64,000 bases of DNA. Source: Bufo bufo (lineage: Eukaryota; Chordata; Amphibia; Anura; Bufonidae). Below, one piece after another: positions 56,811-64,000 of the stretch. Under the pieces are notes generated by a model. The model made no database searches. It worked only from the letters and a program-made list of their open reading frames with translations, and was not told the DNA's origin. How positions within the stretch are numbered: the stretch's first letter is position 1; every line of letters starts with the position of its first letter. The translations under genes and the position numbers were made by a program. Location: NCBI RefSeq assembly GCF_905171765.1, contig NC_053391.1, forward strand, positions 691,238,175-691,302,174, given 5' to 3'.

Positions 56811-57550
56811 TACAAGATGAGATACGGCCTCTAGCCTGGATACAAGAGGAGATACTGCCTCTAGCCTGGATACAAGATGAGATACATCCTCTAGCCTGGA
56901 TACAAGAGGAGATACGGCCTCTAGCCTGGATACAAGATGAGATACGGTCTCTAGCCTGGATACAAGATGAGATACGGCCTCTAGCCTGGATACAAGATGA
57001 GATACGGCCTCTAGCCTGGATACAAGATGAGATACGGCCTCTAGCCTGGATACAAGATGAGATACGGCCTCTAGCCTGGATACAAGATGAGATACGGCCT
57101 CTAGCCTGGATACAAGATGAGATACGGCCTCTAACCTGGATACAAGATGAGATACGGCCTCTAGCATGGATACAAGATGAGATGCATCCTCTAGCCTGGA
57201 TACAAGAGGAGATACGGCCTCTAGGCTGGATACAAGATGAGTTATGGCCTCTAGCCTGGATACAAGATGAGATACGGCCTCTAGGCTGGATACAAGATGA
57301 GTTATGGCCTCTAGCCTGGATACAAGATGAGATACGGCCTCTAGCCTGGATACAAGATGAGATACGGCATCTAGCCTGGATACAAGATGAGATACGGCCT
57401 CTAGCCTGGATACAAGATGAGATACGGCCTCTAGCCTGGATACAAGATGAGATACGGCCTCTAGACTGGATGCAAGAGGAGATACAGCCTCTAGCCTGGA
57501 TACAAAATGAGATACGGCCTCTAGCCTGAATACAAGATGAGATACGGTTG
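56811..57550. repeat. 30-bp minisatellite
   Basis: About 24 tandem copies of a 30-bp unit (GATACGGCCT CTAGCCTGGA TACAAGATGA), with variants at a few positions such as GAGATACATCC and GAGTTATGGCC. A higher-order alternation is visible at 57180-57340 (two-unit period). It ends about 180 bp upstream of the acceptor of the SLCO exon 56523-56628. Because 30 is divisible by three and the unit has no stops in three frames, long open frames of 250-282 codons appear on both strands. Confidence 0.97.
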
Positions 57551-57599
57551 GGTGTGGAGGCATACAGGTCATGGTATCCTGCAGCACATTTGCCCACAG

Positions 57600-58320
57600 A
57601 TGTTGGGGCCTGTAGATCCTGCAGACTCCTAGGTTGGTGAATCGGACGTCCTAGTCGGTGCTATAAATGCTCGATCAGTGAAAAATCTGGTGTCCGGGCA
57701 GCCATGGAAGTGTTGTAATCTGGAGGAGACATTCCTGGGAAACTCTTGCTGAGTGCGGGAATTATCCTGCGGAAATATGTCAGTTAGAAGCCCTGCCATG
57801 AGCGGACACACGGGGCAGCAGGATGTCCTGCACATATCACTGAACTGTTAGTGTCCCTCATATCACTACTAGGGGTGACCGACTGTCTAATGCATTGGCT
57901 CCCAGATCATCACACCAGTAGTGGGGGCAGTGTCTCACTCCACAACAAAGGCAAGATTGAAGCACTGACCACCAGGACTTCATACTCCAACCTGACCATC
58001 GCTGGATCCCAAACAAAACCTAGATTCATCTCTAAAGATGATCAGATTAAAGGTGAAGGTGGCTGACTGTCAATGGCAGGACATGTAATGGGCACCATAA
58101 CACCATCTACTAAGCGCCTGGAAATGGTCCGGGCAGAGACAAGGGGGGGAGTAATGAAGGGGCCACCAGTGTCTGGATGGTGGACAACAAAACTGTGGGA
58201 GCTCCTTGCGTTTGTCGGCGGAGCAAAAAGATCCTCTCTACTGGTGTCTGTCCAGGCTGGCTGGAGCCGGTTCACCGTGAGTGCCCTCACGTAATCACTA
58301 CCCCCCCCCCACTTTCTAAC
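57600..58320 (-). pseudogene. Decayed Tc1/mariner-family transposase
   Basis: Minus-strand pieces in different frames include LVSARTISRRLVDG (a helix-turn-helix-like block, about 58130), IFRDESRFCLGSSDG (the first catalytic Asp block, D-ES-F, about 58010) and TPDFSLIEHL with HRLGRP (the catalytic-Glu block, P-D-x-x-x-IEHLW). Order and spacing fit a DD34E transposase. Many stops and frame changes; no terminal repeats were found. Confidence 0.6.
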
Positions 58321-58619
58321 ACCGTGGTCAGAATGGTCGAGTAATTAATCTGGCTTCTCTCAGCCCAATAATGCGTCGTGGTTGCATCGCAGAGGTATTT
58401 CTAGCAGTCAACAATCTCTCACCAAGAGGTACACTACCCTAAAGTAGCCTCTGAGTTTTTTTATAGGGTTAGAAGGGGAATCACTGTTACGCCCTCTTGT
58501 GGCAAGACCCAGTATGTAATCAGGCCTACCTACAACCATTTACACATCTGCCTGAGACATAACGGCAGCAATCTGACATTTCTATCTGGGGAGCGGTGTG
58601 TTTTTGGTCAGTGAGTGTA

Positions 58620-60174
58620 CAGTCGTGGCCAAAAGTTTTGAGAATCACATAAATATTGGAAATTGGAAAAGTTGCTGCTTAAGTTTTTATAATAGCAATA
58701 TGCATATACTCCAGAATGTTATAAAGAGTGATCAGATGAATTGCATAGTCCTTCTTTGCCATGAAAATTAACTTAATCCCAAAAAAACCTTTCCACTGCA
58801 TTTCATTGCTGTCATTAAAGGACCTGCTGAGATCATTTCAGTAATCGTCTTGTTAACTCAGGTGAGAATGTTGACGAGCACAAGGCTGGAGATCATTATG
58901 TCAGGCTGATTGGGTTAAAATGGCAGACTGGACATGTTAAAAGGAGGGTGATGCTTAAAATCATTGTTCTTCCATTGTTAACCATGGTGACCTGCAAAGA
59001 AACGCGTGCAGCCATCATTGCGTTGCATTAAAATGGCTTCACAGGCAAGGATATTGTGGCTACTAAGATTGCACCTCAATCAACAATTTATAGGATCATC
59101 AAGAACTTCAAGTAAAGAGGTTCAATTCTTGTTAAGAAGGCTTCAGGGCATCCAAGAAAGTCCAGCAAGTGCCAGGATCGTCTCCTAAAGAGGATTCAGC
59201 TGCGGGATCGGAGTGCCACCAGTGCAGAGCTTGCTCAGGAATGGCAGCAGGCAGGTGTGAGCGCATCTGCACGCACAGTGAGGCGAAGACTTTTGGAAGA
59301 TGGCCTGGTGTCAAGAAGGGCAGCAAAGAAGCCACTTCTCTAAAAAAAAAAAAACATCAGGGACAGATTGATCTTCTGCAGAAAGTCTGGTGAATGGACT
59401 GCTGAGGACTGGGGCAAAGTCATATTCTCCGATGAAGCCTCTTTCCGATTGGGGCATCTGTAAAAAGGCTTGTCCAGAGAAGAAAAGGTGAGCGCTGCCA
59501 TCAGTCCTGTGTCATGCCAACAGTAAAGCCTACTGAGACCATTCATGTGTGGGGTTGCTTCTCATCCAAGGGAGTGGGCTCACTCACAATTTTGCCGAAA
59601 AACACAGCCATGAATAAAGAATGGTACCAAAACACCCTCCAACAGCAACTTCTTCCATCAATCCAACAACAGTTTGGTGAAGAACAATGCATTTTCCAGC
59701 ACGATGGAGCACCGTGCCATAAGGCAAAAGTGATAACTAAGTGGCTCGGGGACCAAAACGTTGACATTTTGGGTCCATGGCCTGGAAACTCCCCAGATCT
59801 TAATCCCATTGAGAACTTGTGGTCAATCCTCAAGAGGCGGGTGGACAAACAAAACCCCACTAATTCTGACAAACTCTAAGAAGTGATTATGAAAGAATGG
59901 GTTGTATCAGTCAGGAATTGGCCCAGAAGTTGATTGAGAGCATGCCCAGTCGGATTGCAGAGGTCCTGAAAAAGAAGGGCCAACACTGCAAATACTGACT
60001 CTTTGCATAAATGTCATGTAATTGTCGATAAAAGCCTTTGAAACGTATGAAGTGCGTGTAATTATATTTCACTACATCACAGAAACAACTGAAACAAAGA
60101 TCTAAAAGCAGTTTAGCAGCAAACTTTGTGAAAACTAATATTTGTGTCATTCTCAAAACTTTTGGCCACGACTG
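58620..60174 (+). mobile_element. Tc1-like transposon, degenerate
   Basis: 1555 bp flanked by TA (58618-58619 and 60175-60176). Ends CAGTCGTGGCCAAAAG and CTTTTGGCCACGACTG; the inverted identity extends at least through TTTTGAGAAT. The transposase inside is broken. Different family from the copies at 31929 and 43164. Confidence 0.93.
59000..59990 (+). pseudogene. Tc1-like transposase pseudogene
   Basis: Recognisable pieces in order: an HTH-containing start (ACCTGCAAAGAAACGCGTGC, about 58990), QLRDRSATSAELAQEWQQAG-like coding in one frame (about 59200), a frame change near the A run at 59341-59354, SDEASFRLG (first catalytic Asp, about 59430), VWGCFSSKGVG, CIFQHDGAPCHKAK (second Asp) and [18 protein letters not shown] (Glu), then an early stop at 59879. 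The triad is still readable, but frameshifts disable it. Confidence 0.88.
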
Positions 60175-60176
60175 TA

Positions 60177-61855
60177 TATGGCAGATGGTAACATGAATGT
60201 ACAGTATAATCTAATGGGCTCCTGAGAGAAGCAGAAATCTGACATCTGACAACCTGATCACTGAATCCAATGCATCCACGCTGGCGGTATAGGTTTCACA
60301 ATGTAATGTCATCTCTCAGATAATGAGTGCTTTATGTCTACAGTCATCACAAAAAGCCTTTATGAGCCCTACCTGTGTTAGTGTCAGTCTTTACTGGCAC
60401 CCACATTATATTCATAAACCATAGGGCTCAACATGACCAGAGCTTTAGGTCTATAGCACTGCAGTGACAGTAGAGGTTGTCGCCCGTCTTCGATCCTCCC
60501 TGACTCATTCCAACTGTTCTGTCCACTTGTTGTAGCTTTTCTATTTATTCATGAAACTGAAAGCTCTGGATGATCAGCCATTAGTTTGCCCTACACTGCT
60601 CTTGTCAGTCTTCACTGTAGTTCTGGTATTCTATTCATGAAGCAGCCATGAACAGAACTCAGTGCGTCATCCTGCAGCTTTAACTTCCTAATCACTTTGC
60701 GATCTTAAGTGAGACGCGGTTTCCTGGCGGGCGCTCATTTACCGGCGGAGATTTTTATATTTAGACTCATCGAGCAAAACTAAAATGCAGAAGTTAGAAG
60801 TGCGTCCTCCGTGCCACATCCACCGCAGCCCAAAATTTGCCAAACGGGATTGTGAAAGTGCGTCCTAGATTTACAGATGTAGCAGAGCTGAATCTGTCAT
60901 CATTACTTTTGCTTTAGCACAAGCTGCACTCCTCGGTGACATCATGTCTGATCACATACTGAATCCCTATCGGGCACCCTTCTGCAACATGAAGATCACA
61001 GATCCAACCAGAGGACACCCCCCCTGATTCATCCACACCAGTGGTCATACACCACGGGTCCCATCAGTGGACCTCTGTCTCTGCTGACAGTAAACTGCAT
61101 GCAGCACACAATCTCACCACTAGGGAGCAGTGATTTTACTGGGGTGAAGCCTGTATACACACACAGCGCAAACCACTTGTCTTTACAGAAGGGGCCCCCG
61201 ATGTCCTCGATCTTTGCACCCACAATCACACTCTTGGTGCACAAAGCTACGGAGAAGCAGCAGCACAGGGCGCCGCTGCCCTCCTTCAGCATTTGGCGCT
61301 ATCATTTTGTGCTGTATCCCTATAGGAGGATGAAAAGGGGGCATTGATAGAATGGGGCACCACCCCAACCTATGCCCGGCCCTGACCATATCCAATGTGC
61401 CCAAAGAGGTCAAAGTATACAGATGTAGCAGAGCTCTGCGGGTTATTTTCTTCTCCATATCTGCTTGGCTCAGCGAGACTTTCTTTGCGTCGCACTCAGC
61501 AAAACAGACAAACCACAATCTCCTAACTCTGCTGAAAGATTTCAGGAACTGCACAGCCCGGGGCCTAATCACGGAACCACATTATGCAAGACGCCAGAAG
61601 TAAATATCAAGGCTTCAGCTGCTTCCACCTGACTCTAAGCTGATGGGACTACAGGGCAGCATGGCCGCCAGCGCCCCTTTCCCAGGAATCTGTATAATCC
61701 AGTGCGGGTGTGCGGTCCTACTGCCCAGTCCTGTCCTGATAGGGTGGCAAGGCTGTGCATAACTATGGAGGCAGCCCTTGTGGCTACTAAGGGGCCCCTG
61801 GAGAGAAAGGGGCCTATGGTAGGTTGGTCTTGTCTTCATTTTCATGCAACTCTAT
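60177..61855. other. Intron DNA, nothing recognised
   Basis: 1.7 kb with no exon-like SLCO similarity and no transposon ends that I can define. Frames of 80-130 codons around 61029-61600 show no known motif and no splice support. Confidence 0.5.
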
Positions 61856-62213
61856 AAAGGGGTCGTCCCAAGAGATAAACCTATCCCCTATAAACATTTA
61901 AGGGGATAGGTATCTTATAGGGGGGGTTCCCGATGCTCAGAAGAATGGGGGGGTCCAGGCGGTCCAGCATGCACACCAGCGATCCAGCCCTCTGGAAGCT
62001 GTTCATAGCCTAAGAGCATTAGGAAAAACATAGCTGCTTTCTTCCAGAAACAGCGCCACATTTGTCCACAGGTTGTGTGTGGTATTGCATCTCAGTTCCA
62101 TTGGAATGAGTGGGACTGAGCTTCAATAATACATACGACACTCGGAGAGATGTGACACTGTTTCTGGAAGAAGGCCACCATGTTCTTTTATTTTCTAATT
62201 CTGGACAACCCCT
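61856..62213. mobile_element. TTAA-target MITE (left flank degraded)
   Basis: Right end GGACAACCCC before TTAA (62214-62217), left end AAAGGGGTCGTCCC after TATAA. The inner part (about 62035-62190) has CTTTCTTCCAGAAACAGCGCC and its inverted GTTTCTGGAAGAAGG, the same repeat seen partially at 45355-45510. Confidence 0.6.
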
Positions 62214-62311
62214 TTAATTAGTTATCGGTGATTGGTCCCTTTAAATACTTCCTGCCCCTTCCTTACGAAAACGCAGGAATAAGCCGAGTCCTGTTATCGG
62301 ATGGTAGTTAC

Positions 62312-62442
62312 CTGTTTAGTCATTTCTTTGGGGAAGAAGAAGTAGGGAATGGAGGCCAGGGCCACAACGCTGGCCGCCACGATGAAGCCCAGCCACCAGG
62401 CGCCGATCCAGCGCGGGTCACTGGGGGTGAGGACGATTTCAC
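62312..62442 (-). CDS. slco2a1: SLCO2A1-like transporter, internal exon (TM6 region)
   Basis: This is the most 5' exon of the host gene seen here. Read on the minus strand, an acceptor (ttcccag) at 62443 opens the exon and a GTAACT donor closes it at 62311. It enters in phase 1 and leaves in phase 0. The product contains DPRWIGAWWLGF, the signature of OATP/SLCO transporters at the start of TM6, followed by a hydrophobic stretch and FFFPKEM. SLCO proteins are 12-TM plasma-membrane carriers of organic anions; SLCO2A1 takes up prostaglandins for clearance. The subfamily is an inference from remembered similarity across all seven exons, with SLCO2B1 the main alternative. Earlier exons must lie above 64000; none is visible between 62443 and the window end. 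Confidence 0.92.
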
Positions 62443-63774
62443 CTGGGAAGAGATTTGAGCGATAAGGTCATTGTATCCGTGCCTTCAGAAACTGTCTTTA
62501 TTTATATTATATTATTATAATTTATTTTGTTTTATTCCATTTTTTGGATTTATAATTAATTATTGTATTTGTTTTATTCAATTTCATTTATTTCCACATC
62601 TTACAACGATATTAGACTATAGATTTCTGACATCGCGTTTTTATTGAGTTATTTGTATTATTTTTTATAATATATTTTGTTTTTATGCTGCATTTTATAG
62701 CTTTATTGATTTATTTTTTAGATATATAAATTTTAAAAAAATTCATTAAATTAAAAAAACATTTTTTTTATTTTTATTTAATCATTTATACAAATGATCC
62801 GACTATCACCATGCAATGGTTTTTGTCCGGGTTAAGCTCAGCACTCATGCCGGAAAGCAGCCAGATCCCCTTGGACAGGGGCGCACCACCAATGAGGCGA
62901 GGTGAGGCGATTGCCTTAGGCAGCACCAGGTAGGGACAAGGGGGGGGGGGGGCAGCAGAAGGGGGATTATCATTTTCTGCAGTATAAAATGATAAATGAT
63001 CGGCGGCATTCATCTGATGATGACCAAAAGACCCCGACCTGATCACATTTTTGGCAGCTGCCTTTGCAAACGATGTAAAATTTCTGAATCGTCTAATCAT
63101 CTGAAATAGTCAAAAACTATTTGTCATTTTGGCTGACAGTTATCAGATCAGAAGCAGTTCTGCATTGGCGGCACATTAGGTAAGTTATGATTTAAAGGCT
63201 ATGGGCACTTTCAAGGCAATTTTATTCTATTATTGCATTTTACTTATTTTGGGCTAAAATTATTTTTTAATTGGTCTTTATTAAAAATGTTTAGCCGTTT
63301 TTTAGTTACAGGGGTTAAAAAATCAGTCTGCAATGTATCACTTCTCAGTGCCATCAGCTCATGTGAAGCCATATCTCTGATCTCCTAACCTCAGAAACAC
63401 TCATTATAGCTAAACCGATGAGAATATGAATATGTTTATGAGGTCAGAAGTAAGGCTTTGCATGAGCTGTCAGCTGACAGGACTGAGAAATGATACACTG
63501 CAGACAGACTGATTTTTTTAACACTTGTAACTCAAAAAGGGCTGAACATTTTTAGTAAAGACCAATTGGAAAAAAAAAAGATTTTTAGCCCATAGTGAGT
63601 AATTGCCCCCTAAGTTTTCAAAGCCTTGAAATCAGGCTGATATCTGCAATCTCAAGGTGACAACTCCTGATCTTGTAATATGGTCACAATTGTATCAATC
63701 CAGTCATGGTTTATACTGTGTTTGTGGCCTCCATGACATTGCAAGCTCCACTGTCCCTCAAGGTCCAGGACCTA
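62443..63774. other. Intron DNA with a fold-back MITE
   Basis: An A/T-rich stretch (62500-62790), a run of 13 G (62940-62952) and a palindromic element at about 63196-63640 (AGTCTGCAATGTATCA ... TGATACACTGCAGACAGACT). No upstream SLCO exon is visible here. Confidence 0.5.
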
Positions 63775-63776
63775 TA

Positions 63777-64000
63777 CAGGGAGTGCAGAATTATTAGGCA
63801 AGTTGTATTTTTGAGGATTAATTTTATTATTGAACAGCAACCATGTTCTCAATGAACCCAAAAAACTCATTAATATCATAGCTGAATATTTTTGGAAGTA
63901 GTTTTTAGTTTGTTTTTAGTTTTAGCTATTTTAGGGGGATATCTGTGTGTGCAGGTGACTATTACTGTGCATAATTATTAGGCAACTTAACAAAAAACAA
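63777..64000. mobile_element. Tc1/mariner-like element, truncated by the window end
   Basis: Starts CAGGGAGTGCAGAATTATTA directly after TA (63775-63776). The repeated ATTATTAGGCAA (about 63790 and 63977) fits a terminal repeat with an internal direct repeat. The rest is beyond the window, so family assignment rests on the TA target and terminus only. Confidence 0.6.

Noticed and set aside
56742..57597. Three open frames of 250-282 codons on both strands
   Set aside because: They translate the 30-bp minisatellite (HLVSRLEAVS, RISSCIQARG and IRPLAWIQDE repeats). Periodicity explains them.
61029..61600. Possible extra exon in frames of 80-130 codons
   Set aside because: No SLCO similarity, no paired splice sites in the right phase, and the neighbouring exons already join in frame.

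Overview
The window looks like nuclear DNA from an amphibian, most likely a frog or toad. It has widely spaced, splice-bounded vertebrate exons in a background of hAT, Tc1/mariner, PIF/Harbinger-like, TTAA-target, Penelope-like and CR1 elements, plus many fold-back MITEs and minisatellites. No bacterial gene, operon, CRISPR array or RNA gene was found. The species call is an inference from repeat content.

One host gene is visible, on the minus strand and spanning nearly the whole window: an SLCO/OATP-family transporter that best resembles SLCO2A1, the prostaglandin transporter. Seven internal exons are recognisable in transcript order: 62312-62442, 56523-56628, 44825-44989, 42315-42506, 38686-38840, 5454-5623 and 3984-4048. 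Each has AG/GT borders and the phases agree at all six junctions. They encode roughly TM6 to TM11, including the Cys-rich Kazal-like loop. The 5' exons lie beyond 64000 and the last exons lie left of base 1. The Kazal exon carries one in-frame TGA (complement 38818-38820), so this copy is either an assembly error, a null allele or a new pseudogene.

The rest is intron filled with mobile DNA. 1-2792: 3' part of an hAT element (copy A). 4285-5390: 92-bp minisatellite. 6527-25052: a TTAA-flanked element holding a nest, made of a Harbinger-like composite (6631-14254) that contains a complete hAT element (copy B, 7273-13117), and beside it a nearly pristine endogenous retrovirus (14629-22984). 25382-27216: a MITE containing a fold-back Penelope-like element. 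About 28540-37197: a full-length but broken CR1 LINE interrupted by a Harbinger MITE, an intact Tc1 transposon (31929-33542), a 44-bp minisatellite, a palindrome-rich insertion and a TTAA MITE. 37200-38470: minisatellite. 39180-42300: a second Penelope-like element, split by an insertion with a 13-bp duplication. 43164-44097: a fold-back Tc1 derivative. 47042-52146: hAT copy C. 53480-57550: low-complexity and minisatellite DNA flanking the 106-bp SLCO exon. 57600-60174: two decayed Tc1/mariner transposases. 63777-64000: the start of another Tc1/mariner-like element.

The most unusual item is the endogenous retrovirus. Its two 669-bp LTRs differ at one position that I can see. Its primer binding site matches initiator tRNA-Met, which is common in Ty1/copia and Ty3/gypsy elements but not in vertebrate retroviruses. 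Gag and pol share a frame separated by a single UAG, as in gammaretroviruses. There is no env; an 84-codon ORF of unknown function overlaps the integrase stop instead. Pol carries one frameshift in the integrase region.
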